Shown here: positions 11,207-20,420 of the stretch, piece after piece
How the letters are laid out: every line of letters starts with the position of its first letter
How positions within the stretch are numbered: position 1 is the stretch's first letter
NCBI RefSeq assembly: GCF_027887165.1
Contig: NC_077232.1
Location: forward strand, 16,627,255-16,691,254
Reading direction: 5' to 3'
Origin: Monodelphis domestica
Taxonomy: Eukaryota > Chordata > Mammalia > Didelphimorphia > Didelphidae
DNA length: 64,000 nucleotides
Translations under genes and position numbers: made by a program
The notes under the pieces: model-generated
What the model saw: the letters and a program-made list of their open reading frames with translations, nothing else
Databases searched by the model: none
What the model was told of the DNA's origin: nothing

Positions 11207-11485
11207 ATCAGACCCTACCAATAACTCTCCCCAGCACAACCAAACCAGATTAAAATGTAATGGGGCTGGGGGGGGGGGGGGGGGGGCGAAGCTAGGTACA
11301 TCAGTGGATTGAGAGCCAGGCCTAGAGATGGGAGGTCCTAGGTTCGAATCTGGTCTCAGGCACTTCCCAGCTGTGTGACCCTGGGCAAGTCACCTAACCC
11401 CAATTGCCTGGCCCTTACTGCTCTTCTGCCTTGGATCCTTACTCAGTGATTGGTGGCCCCTGTTTCTATGTTTTTGATGCCACTG
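11207..11485 (-). mobile_element. hAT (Charlie-like) fragment interrupted by a SINE
   Basis: CCCTACC...CCAGATTAAAATGTAATGGGG at 11213-11263 and GTGGCCCCTGTTTCTATG...GATGCCACTG at about 11446-11485 are internal and terminal parts of the hAT family seen at 6549. A type B SINE lies between them. Confidence 0.55.
11264..11446 (+). repeat. CORE-SINE type B with poly(G) head
   Basis: A run of about 20 G precedes CGAAGCTAGGTACATCAGTGG. The CORE (AGCTGTGTGACCCTGGGCAAG) is intact and the tail is truncated after CTTCTGCCTTGGATCC. The SINE joins the hAT sequence at the same place as the copy at 39862-40056. Confidence 0.8.
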
Positions 11486-12387
11486 TTCTAGAGGACCTCT
11501 TTCATTCATACAAATTTTTAAAAAGGTATAAAAAGTATAAAAGTACAACTAAAAATATAAGATATAAATAAATAAAGTATAAAATGACTTACATTCTTTA
11601 ATAGGAAAGAGGGGGTGAAAAGGTTTGAGAGCCCTGAGACTAGAAGTAAGGAAAGGGACTCTGAGAAGGAGTTGAGAGCTCTTGCTTCCTTCATAATTTT
11701 TCCTACAGCTGTCCTTGTTTACCTCCAACTGTACCTAGACTAAGTCACTAAGAGATGAGCAGGACTAGTTTAAAGGGTATACTGATGCAAATTCATGGGT
11801 TCTGATGGCAAGACTCTGCTAAGGGCTAAGTAATTCAATGGATAGTACATGGACTTCTTATCAGTTTGTAGAGGAATTCCAAGACTGTGAGTTGGAATCC
11901 TCCCCAGAGGTGTGTCTTGCCCAAGTTTGGCCCTAGGCATGTTTCAACAAAGGTTTTTTAAATCATTAAAAAACTGTTCAAAGTGTCTTACTTTAAGCAC
12001 AGTCCACATCCTATCTCTGGAGGCCCAGCTCTGTAATCAATCTGAGAATACTGGAGCTCTGAGGTGGTTAAGATGATTACCACGTGGGTGGGGAATGAGG
12101 ACACCCAGTTTCTTGGCAGCCCATGGGAAAACCAAAGTCCAAAGGTCTTTGGGAAACATTAGTTCCCTTGTTATTACTTCTTTTGTTAGGGGCAAAGAAT
12201 GGAAGTAGAAGAGAGGCAAATCATTGACATCAACAGGCAGTGTTCTGCAGTCAAAAACAAAGCTATAACTAGGAATTTATTAAATTAAAATTTATTAAGC
12301 CCAAAGATAGCCCTCAGCTGGATATTGGTGGGATGAAAGAATTTAGTACATTCCTATTTTAATGAATTATTCTTGCTATCTGTGAAG
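11486..12387. other. Intergenic, nothing assigned
   Basis: No gene and no confident repeat. AT-rich around 11510-11590. Confidence 0.4.
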
Positions 12388-12610
12388 TGGGCAACTAGGT
12401 AGCCTAATGGATAGTGCTAGGAATCTTCCTGAATTCCCATCTGGCCTCAGAAATTACTAGCTGTGTGACCCTGGGCAAGTCACCTAACCCTATTTGCCTC
12501 AGTCTTCTGATCTATAAAATCTATAAAATGAGCTGAAGAAACCACTTCAGTATCTTTACCAAGAAAACCCTAAATGAAGTCACAAAGGGTAGGATATAAC
12601 TGAACAACTG
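12388..12610 (+). repeat. CORE-SINE, type A
   Basis: GGGCAACTAGGTAGCC, the CORE AGCTGTGTGACCCTGGGCAAG and the end ATATAACTGAACAAC are visible in order. Confidence 0.75.
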
Positions 12611-12687
12611 AGCACTTTATAAGCTTAGCTCTGCTAAGAAGGTCCGAAGCACTATTGTTCTCAGATGCCAGAGCCTACAAACTAGAC

Positions 12688-13650
12688 CCATGATGGCAAA
12701 CCTATGACACATGTGTCAGCAATGACATGTGTAGTCATTTTTTCATTACATGTGACCAAATGTGGGCTCAGCGAGCCTTGAGGTCCAAGAGCCTGCAACT
12801 GTCGCCATGGCCATGCCCTGGCCTGGCCCTCAGGGGAGGGATGCTCCACACACTGGCTTTGGGGACAGGGGGTGTGTGCCAAGCGGCTGGGGCACAGGGA
12901 GGAGCACACACATGGAGGGAGCTTAGGCAGGTAGGCTGGCCAGTGTCAGCCACTGCTCTCCTGGTGCTGCGCGCTCGCGCGCGCACACACACACACACAT
13001 ACACATACACATACACCCCACCAGCTGGCTGGGAAAGGGCAGGGTGGGACAGGGCCAGTGGAATACTGGGTGGGGCTCTGGCTCATGTGCAATGAAGGAG
13101 TGCCTGGAACCAATTACCAGACACTTTTAGCACCCTGAAAAATATAGCAATGACTTACAATTTTTTCTTCTGCGTACTTTTGTGAGACCTTATTCTCAGA
13201 GTTAAATAATATCAAAACCAACAAAAGAAACAGATTTACAGATGAAATTAGTAGTGCTTGCTTGGGCTTGAAGTATACAAAATACCAATCTTCAATTGAA
13301 GATTTAGCCACTGAAATTCAGCTACAGAAAAGTCACTAATAGGCAGGTTAGTTAAAGAATTTCCCCTCCCCCCTCATCTCTTCACTTATCTTAGTTCATA
13401 GCACACCACACAAGTTAAATAATATCAAGACCAACAAAAGAAACTGACTGATGAAAGGAGTCACTAAACAAGTAAGTTAAATTTGGTTTATTAAATACAG
13501 TTATATGTTACAATTATACATTTTTGTTATTTAAACTATAAATGTTGCAAAATTATGTTGTTTTTTTTCTCAAAGTGACACACCACCTGAGTTATGCTCA
13601 GTTTTTTGGCAAATTTTGACACACCAAGCTCAAAAGATTGCCCATCACTG
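12688..13650 (+). mobile_element. hAT DNA transposon remnant with transposase C-terminus
   Basis: Terminal repeats read CATGATGGCAAACCTATGAC on the left and, in complement on the right, CAGTGATGGGCAATCTTTTG. The 8-bp word AACTAGAC flanks it at 12680-12687 and 13651-13658, the size expected for hAT. From about 13179 the + strand translates as Cys-Glu-Thr-Leu-Phe-Ser, then Asn-Asn-Ile-Lys-Thr-Asn-Lys-Arg-Asn-Arg and a stop at about 13339. This matches the C-terminal dimerisation segment of hAT transposases. The GC-rich 5' half (12750-13080) does not encode the rest, so the element is dead. Confidence 0.75.
12969..13016 (+). repeat. Alternating GC/AC tract (Z-DNA-prone)
   Basis: GCGCGCTCGCGCGCGC is followed by (AC)n and (ATACAC)n. 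The run of alternating purine and pyrimidine is a classical Z-DNA former. It lies inside the hAT remnant. Confidence 0.8.
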
Positions 13651-13658
13651 AACTAGAC

Positions 13659-13880
13659 CCATGTTGGCAAACCTATGGCATACATGCCGGGGGGGGGGGG
13701 GAAGGGTGCTCCCTTCCCCCTTTCCACTGTACCTGAGGACATTTTTTCATATCACTTTCCCCTCTGCCCAACAACCCAATGGAAGTGTTTCCTCCCTACC
13801 CTGTCTGGGATAAGGCTCAAATGCAACATAAGGATGCAGTTTGGGCTGTTGGTCTCTAAAAGGTTTGCCATCAATGACTT
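13659..13880 (+). mobile_element. Short non-autonomous hAT (MITE)
   Basis: It begins CATGTTGGCAAACCTATGGC and ends, in complement, TCATTGATGGCAAACCTTTTAGAGACC, the hallmark of a hAT MITE family. Its left target copy is the right target copy of the previous element. The right flank CTTAGACC is a one-base-changed version. It contains a G14 run near 13690. Confidence 0.7.
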
Positions 13881-14644
13881 AGACCATTAATGAGTTGCCC
13901 TTCTCTAAAGTTTTCAGCAGAAACTGGAAGAACATGATTTGGGAATATTTTAGAGGCTATACATGTATTGGTAGGGAAATGGACTAGGGCAGCCAAAAAG
14001 ATTCCCTCTGATGATGAAATCCTGTTAATTTAGGGTCTCCAAGTTGCTTGTAGTCTTAAATTGGGGGTAGAGATGGATAATGATAGGAAAGCTCAGTTCT
14101 CAATTCTAACCTGGCTCTCTGAAGGCTTTTCTATCAATGATTAGAGTAGGTTTTCTGATCTTTATTTCAATGTTTCCAACTTTCATTGAACATGTGATCT
14201 CACTGACGTAAACACTACTTTCAACTCATAAGCCCAACATAATCTTTTCCTTCTCTCTGGCTTTCCTCTATGTCCTCCTAAAAATCCTCCAGGAGATGTA
14301 CTTAGGGGTATGCTGGTAAAAGTCAACCGATTCTCCAAAAACAAGTTTACAGGGTACATTTAAAATTTAATCTGTAATATTAACATTTTCTCCATTACTT
14401 CCTTAAATCTAGAATGACAATCAGTTCAACAATAAATCAGGACCTAATTTGAAGTTTGATCATTTCTTTGATGAAAATGTTCATGCTAAAAATTTAACAA
14501 TCAGATCTGCCAAGAGGGTTAGAGAAGGTTATATAACCTTCTTCTAGGTCTCTTGATGTGGTTTAGAAACCAATAGAGCGCATAGGCTGCTTCTGGTCTC
14601 ATTCCAGTGTGATCATGTAATATGAGATTTGAGAAATAATTTTG
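13881..14644. other. Intergenic, nothing assigned
   Basis: No gene or confident repeat is seen. Confidence 0.4.
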
Positions 14645-15080
14645 TTAATAATAATAATAATATCTAGCATTTATATAGCATTTTAAATTTTGCAAGCACT
14701 TTGAAAATATCTCATTTGATCCTCACAGCAACCTTTGGAGACAGGAGCTATTATTTTTTTTAAACCCTTACCTTCTGTCTTAGAATTGATACTAGGTATT
14801 GGTTTCAAGGAAGAAGAGTGGTAAGAGCTAGGCAATTGGGGTTGTGACTTGCCAGTGTCTGAGGTCATATTTGAACCCAGGACCTCTCATCTACAGGCCT
14901 GGCTCTCTACCAACTGTCCCTGGTGCTATTATTTTCCTCTTTTACAGATGAGGAAACTGAGTCAGATAGCGGTCAAGTGACTTGCCGAGGGTGACATAGG
15001 TAGAAAGTATCTGAGAGTAGATTTGACCTCAGGTCCTTGACTCCCAAATCCAGTATTAGAGCACCTAGTTGCTTAATCCT
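14645..15080 (-). repeat. MIR-type SINE, antisense, split by a SINE
   Basis: TCTAGCATTTATATAGC...TCTCATTTGATCCTCACAG and TTTTACAGATGAGGAAACTG...TCAAGTGACTTGCC are the complement of a full MIR-type element. The type B SINE at 14758-14925 interrupts it. Confidence 0.75.
14758..14925 (-). repeat. CORE-SINE type B with target duplication
   Basis: The word GCTATTATTTT flanks it on the left (from 14748) and on the right (from 14926), as expected of L1-assisted insertion. Inside, AACCCTTACCTTCTGTCTTAG is the tail complement. Confidence 0.75.
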
Positions 15081-16462
15081 CTTATTTCATAGATAAGGAA
15101 AAAAGTCTAGAAAAATTAATGACAGCTCAAATTCACAAAGATGCCAGTAGCTAAACTAGAACTCATATAGTATCTCAGAAATGAAAAGATCTTTAAAGGA
15201 CATCTTGTTTCACTGGTCTTTAAAAACGGGATTACTTCCTCAACATTAAAATAACAGTGATTCAGTGATTCAACCTCTGCCTATATCTAGGCAGTAATGG
15301 GGAACTTACTACTTTATTCCATCTACCATTTTCATATCTTTGAATAGGCACATATTGCTGTCACAATACATACACACACACAATATATTGGTGATAATCT
15401 AAGTTCAGTTCAAATGCCACCACCTTCACAAAGCCTTTTTGATCCCTCCCAGCTACTTGTTTATCCTCTTAAAAATTATTTTATATTTATTTTGTGTATA
15501 GTTTATACTTATACATTGGGTACATTGTTTCTCCTGATAAAATGTAAAGAATTGTTTCATTTTTGTCTTTGTAACCCTAGCATGATACCTGCCTATAATA
15601 TTTACAAAATGCCTGTTGAATGTAATTGAATGACAAGGTGGTAGGTGAATCCAGGGTGGAGTTAGATGCCATAATGAAAGCAGCAAACATCAAGAAAAGG
15701 AAGTATCAGCACTATTTCACCAGGATGACTTTACTACTATTTTCTTTCTCTTTGGGGGATTGGGGGGGGGAGGTAGTCACTTAATCAGATAAGAGGGAGG
15801 TTGTTGAGAGAACTCAGCTACATTTTAACAAAGCATTGGATATGTGTCATGTTCTTCCTAGGAGAAGACTAAAAGGTGTAGCTCAGACAAACCATAGAAT
15901 TAGATTCATGATTGTTCAGAATTGTGGGTTCAGAACTGTTTGAAGAACAATTATATGTGATCAATTTGGGCCCAGGAGAAAGGGGTAGAAATTGTAGGCA
16001 GGCCAAATGAGACTGGATGTCTAGAAAAATTTCCTAATAGCAATTGCCCTAAAGTGGAATGGGCTGCCTTTATCTTCAAAGAAAAGCTGAAGGAGCATGC
16101 TTTAATGGGTCCTGACTCAGACTTGGCTATGTGATCCTAGTAGGGTTGTTTGACCCCCAAGTGTATTCAATCTCCTCACCTGAAGGGAAGGGGGACTCAG
16201 TGGCCAATGAGGTCCCTTGTGGATTGAAATCTTTGATCTTATGTTTCTTTCATTTTGGACTAATCTCTGTGGAAGTGTTCAATTCAATTCTGTGTGAGGA
16301 GGAATAGAAGGAGGATGCTGCATGGAGGCTGGACACAGTCACAGATTAAGTGCATAAAATGAAGCATAGAAAGATTTATAACACAGAGTAAGGTTTATAT
16401 ATATGTATATGCATTTGTTTATAATATACATGTTATGTATTATATGTAATTATTATATATGT
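15081..16462. other. Intergenic; CR1/L3 fragment about 15170-15370, L2-like tail about 15410-15630
   Basis: ATGGGGAACTTACTACTTTATTCC is CR1/L3 in complement. AAATGCCACCACCTTCACAAAGCC...CCTGTTGAATG is an L2-like 3' end. An AT-rich stretch lies at 16395-16462. No gene. Confidence 0.45.
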
Positions 16463-17594
16463 TGTCAACATGGAAATCTAGAGACCCCCAGTTTATTTAG
16501 TTTGAGGGTAGAAACCCCAGATTTTGACCTTGTCACAGGAGAGGTTTCCCCCTGAGGGAAGGTCCCACTTCACTAGACAATGGATATCCTGGTAGTTTGG
16601 GTGGGAGCAGTTAATCTAATCCAATATTAAGTATCTCTTTTGTCCCCCTAGGCTAAGGTTAAACCCTGGTCTGAGTCTTTATCCTTTGTGTCCATTGTGG
16701 GGGGGTGTATGGGGTGCTCAGGGAGGAGTAGTATATCTGGTATGGAGGGCTTGTCATGCCCTCCTAGGGCAGCTCTCCAGCCTCTGACCCTCACCTGACA
16801 CCCAACTCTCACTTGTGGCTCCCAGTAGCTGCTAGCATGCCCCAGCGGCCACACCCCGGGCAACAGCTTTGACAGGCCGGCTAAACCTTGTGAGGGTAGC
16901 CATTGAGTCATCGTGGACCCCTGGTGAACTAGGGCTTTGCTCGCCCAGCATGTGAAGACTGCTTCGGCCGAAGAAACCAATAAGAAGGTTCAACGGCTGA
17001 GATGGCGATGCAACAAGGCACTGTGGAGTGCTTAGGGCATGTTGGAGCACAAAAGACAACATGGCCATCCAATGCAGCTGAGGAAGTCTCATGCCACTGG
17101 ACCAAGGCTTCCAATGCCGAGAGAGTGGGACTGTCTCTGTGCATTGACTTTTCCACTTAAATCTCCTTCACGCACAAGTGTCTTTGTGCACACTCATCTA
17201 TCATAGATGAAAATGCACAAAGACAATCGTCATCCTCAGACTACTACTACTACTACCATTGTGGGGCATCAGCCCCTCACTGTGGTTCCTGTCTGGAACT
17301 CCTCATTTTCCTTTCTTACCATTGTAAAGTCAATCAACTGTCCCTCTCACCCTAAGCCCCCAGGTCATCTAGAGCTGTATATAAATTCCCCAAATTCTTT
17401 TGTTCCTCTGAGTCCATCCTGAGTAGGTGGCACTCCCAGGGGTCATTGACCAGAGCCGCCAAAGTTCAATTCCCCACTCTGTGCAGTCCTCCAGATCCGA
17501 GCAGCTCTCTTATCCTAGCCTATTAGCGCTGAACCCCTTTAGCCCTTGATTAAAGAGTGATTTTGACTAATAGTTGTGTTATTTCTAGTTGACA
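16463..17594 (+). mobile_element. Solo LTR copy A, interrupted by a SINE
   Basis: It opens TGTCAACATGGAAATCTAG and closes TTCTAGTTGACA, so the ends are TG...CA with the 7-bp inverted repeat TGTCAAC/GTTGACA. GTATATAAATTCC at about 17378 is a TATA box and GATTAAAGAGTG near 17550 a variant poly(A) signal; both indicate + orientation. Flanking 4-mers ATGT and AAGT may be a decayed target duplication. The LTR is about 85 percent like copy B by eye once the SINE at about 16708-17258 is removed. No retroviral genes adjoin it. Confidence 0.8.
16708..17258 (+). repeat. Type C SINE inserted in LTR copy A
   Basis: The word CCATTGTGGGG occurs at both junctions, a clear target duplication. The interior CACTGTGGAGTGCTTAGGGC...GGACCAAGGCTTCC is shared with the copy at 29.14-29.67 kb. 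The 3' end is (CTA)n rather than poly(A). It is long for a SINE (about 550 bp). Confidence 0.75.
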
Positions 17595-17657
17595 AAGTGT
17601 ATGCACATGGAGAACCATATTTAGGAAAATGTCTATTACGCATAGTCTATAATCTAT
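17595..17657. other. 63-bp spacer between LTR copies A and B
   Basis: There is no primer-binding site, polypurine tract or retroviral coding sequence here, so the two LTRs are not the ends of one shortened provirus. Its last four bases (CTAT) are the left target copy of LTR B. Confidence 0.7.
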
Positions 17658-18245
17658 TGTCAACATGGAAATCTAGAGATCCCCAGTTTATTTAGTTTGA
17701 GTGTAGAAACCCCAGGTTCTGACCTTGTCACAGGAGAGGTTTCCCCCTGAGGGAAGGTCCCACTTCACCAGACAGTGAACTTCCTGGTAGTTTGGGTGGG
17801 AACAGCTAATCCCATCCAATATTGAACATCCCTTTTGTCCCAATGGTTTCTTCCCCCTAGGCTAAGGTCCAGGACCAAGGTGACCCAGCCCTAGGCTAAG
17901 TCTTTCCCTTTTGTGTCCATATGTAGGACCTCAGCCCCTCACTATTATTCCTGTCTGGAACTCCTCATTTTCATTTCTTACCATTGTAAAGTCAATCAAC
18001 TGTCCCTCTAATCCTAAACCCCCCAGGTCATCTAGAGTGGTATATAGGTTCCCCAAGGTCTTTTGTTCCTCAGAGCCCATCCTGAGTCCCTGACACTCCC
18101 AGGGGCTGGTGACCAGGGCGTCTTGACTCTGTGCAGTCTTGGAAAGCAGCTCTGTTGTCTCTGTTATTAGTAGCACTAACCCCTTTTCCCTTGATTAAAG
18201 AGTGATTTTGACTATTTAATTGTTCTGCGTTTTTTCTAGTTGACA
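17658..18245 (+). mobile_element. Solo LTR copy B with 4-bp target duplication
   Basis: TGTCAACATGGAAATCTAG to TTTTTCTAGTTGACA, 588 bp. CTAT flanks it at 17654-17657 and 18246-18249, a 4-bp duplication typical of gammaretrovirus-like (ERV1) integrases. GGTATATAGG serves as TATA box and TTGATTAAAGAGTG as poly(A) region. It is a solo LTR left by recombination (inference). Confidence 0.85.
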
Positions 18246-18270
18246 CTATAAAGCTACATAGATCTATGTA

Positions 18271-18346
18271 TAGGGTGTCCCAAAAGTCAGTGCAGTTTTA
18301 AACTTTTAAAAGTTAGAATTGTACTAAGACTGTTGGGACAGCCTAT
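18271..18346. mobile_element. Mariner-type MITE, 76 bp
   Basis: TAGGGTGTCCCAAAAGTC at the left and its imperfect complement GACTGTTGGGACAGCCTATA at the right form a palindrome. It is bounded by TA, the Tc1/mariner target. A diverged relative is at about 55257-55331. Confidence 0.65.
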
Positions 18347-19429
18347 AGAGCAAGGAAGCAACCATAGTGACCACTGGATTTAGAGTTGGAAGGGAGCTTA
18401 GAGATCAAGTAGCACAAGCCCCTTGTTTTACAAATTAAAGAGCCCGAGTGACCAACACCTACAAGTGACATGCGTACACATATACATACATATACATGCA
18501 TGTTGTATGTATACATATAATTATTGAGGAGAAGCAGCATTGTATAATATGTCTGACTTGAGAGTCCGGAAGGCTAGGTACTAGTCCCAACTTTGTTGAG
18601 GACTTCGAGTGATTGAGCACATCTAGCTATTGTTCAAATCACCACCAGAAGAGCAGCTGTCCTCTGCCTTTCTAATGCAGTTATCATGTAACTTTGAGAA
18701 TTCTAATTATCTTTGTATCATACCTACCTACTAGAGTGAAAATGGAAAAAATAAATAAAGGAGAAGGGGAGGAAAGTTGAGAAGCAAAGGAAGTTGGAAG
18801 GAAGAAAGGAGGAGGGTTGGGAGAAAGGATTTATTAAACCTCCTCTGTGCCTGGCATTGTGCTAAGCTCTGGGGACCCCAAAAAGGGCAAAGTGCTTTTG
18901 GCAGTCCAGATGCTAAATGAATAAACTATGCACTGCACGATTCTTTCCCGCCCTGGACAGCCAATGCTTGGAATCTCCATCCCCCCCCCCCCCAATTGCT
19001 CCTCAAAGTGGGAGAGCCCAGGAGATGGGAAGTCTGCAGGACAGCGAGATTCTGCCTGTACTTTTTAATGATTCCTTGTGAAAACTATTCTTTGCGAAAA
19101 CTTGATCCTGGACGCTTTGTAGATGTGCTACACAGTCCGAGTGCAGTTCAAAAACACACTGTTCTTCACTAGATTTCTTCCGTGAGTCTTTCTCTAGTGT
19201 AAACAACACGTGTCTTGTTTCACAACAACAACAGTTTCCCAACAAGACAAACAGTGAAATATGCATTAGATAATAACACACGTCCAACCCTCCTTTCTTG
19301 AGGATGGGAAGGAGGGAAAAAACATGGATCTCAGTGTCAGAAATCGAACACTAATAATTGTATTAACCTGTAATCTGGAAAAAGAAAATTAAAAAAGAAG
19401 GCCCCGAGGGCAGGGACAGTTTCCTTTAG
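18347..19429. other. Intergenic upstream of PATL1; no gene
   Basis: Holds a THER-like SINE scrap near 18530-18620, an old-repeat piece near 18830-18910 and a C14 run at about 18980. The open frame at 19003-19287 (minus) has no recognisable domain. Confidence 0.4.
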
Positions 19430-20420
19430 GTCTCACCGCGCGCAGGGAAGGCACTTTGGCCAGGCTCAATCAGGGTTTGCAGATGGATGGACTCAAGTTC
19501 TGTAATGGGGCGACAGAGCTGGTAAAATAAAGAGGAATGGTAGGTGGGGGTCCGCGGGCCCAGAGAGGGGCAGATAGAGCCCGAAGAGGATTCTCAAGGT
19601 CAAGGAGGTAGGAATACTGGCCTCAAGCCGCCCCTGTGGACTGTAACCCAGGGACGATCACGCGGACTCTTCCCCAACTCCCAACCCCGCGGACAGATGC
19701 CTCGTGATAGGAAAACCTGCCACGCCCCAGCCGCTGGACTAGACGTTGACTCCAGGGTATACAGCCCGGGGCGGGGGAAGAGGTCCCCACGCAGGGGCAG
19801 ACCTGAGCTCCGGGACTTATTTCTCGCAGGCGGAACGGTACTACCGAGCGCCACATCCGTCTCTGCGCAACCGCACAAGCAAGAACGGGTGCTTCCTCTC
19901 CCCTTACCCCTCCCCTCCGCCTCCCCGCGGTGCTGTGCAGCGCGCCTGCGCACGCCCCTTTGCACGCTGGCACGCAGGCGGCGTACGGCGGCGGCTAGGG
20001 GTCGCGAGCCGGCGGAGGAGTGGCGGGCGCGCGCGGAGGAGCCCGGGGCGTCGGACGCGTTTCCCCCCCTCCCCACGCCTCCCTCCCCCATCCCCCTCCC
20101 GCTCCGCCTCCTCCCCCCCTTCTCCCTTCCCCCTCCCCCCGACAATGTTTCGCTACGAGGTGAGCGCGGGCCACCGGAAGTGGCCCCCCAGGAAGAGGGG
20201 TGAGCGGGAGGGGGAGGGGAGCTGCGGTAAGGGGGTACCCCCGCCCCGAGAGGACGAGAGATGGGGGAGTGGGAGGGTCCGGGCCTGGGCCCGTTACTCC
20301 CGTTACCCCTCCCGATCCTGGAGCCGCTGCCTGGCCTGAGGAGACAGGGGTGGGGGAGGCTGCTCTGGAGCATGGGGGGGGGGGGAAGAGGGCGCGATGT
20401 TTCTCGTAGACTGGGGGGTG
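19430..20420 (+). promoter_or_regulatory. PATL1: CpG-island promoter of PATL1
   Basis: The sequence turns abruptly GC- and CpG-rich here and falls off again after about 20420. No TATA box lies near the start codon. CTGCGCACGC at 19946-19955 matches an NRF1 site, and CCGGAAGT at 20174-20181, just inside intron 1, matches an ETS site. Both are typical of housekeeping promoters (known). The transcription start cannot be read directly; somewhere between 19950 and 20140 is likely. Long open frames on both strands here, such as 257 codons on the minus strand, follow from GC richness. Confidence 0.75.
20145..20159 (+). CDS. PATL1: PATL1 coding exon 1 (aa 1-5)
   Basis: It encodes MFRYE and ends GAG|GTGAGC, phase 0. 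The ATG has A at -3 and is the first ATG that joins in frame to exon 2. The 5' UTR part of the exon lies upstream in the CpG island. Confidence 0.95.

Noticed and set aside
12727..13095. 122-codon open frame at 12.7-13.1 kb
   Set aside because: It covers the GC-rich part of the hAT remnant and a microsatellite; no domain.
16463..18245. A provirus with two LTRs and a deleted interior
   Set aside because: LTR B has its own 4-bp duplication and the 63-bp spacer has no primer-binding site, polypurine tract or coding remnant.
19600..20373. Open frames of 257 codons (minus) and 219 and 197 codons (plus) in the CpG island
   Set aside because: They arise from GC richness, are low-complexity Pro/Arg/Ser/Gly, overlap in several frames and cross the PATL1 start. 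No domain is visible.
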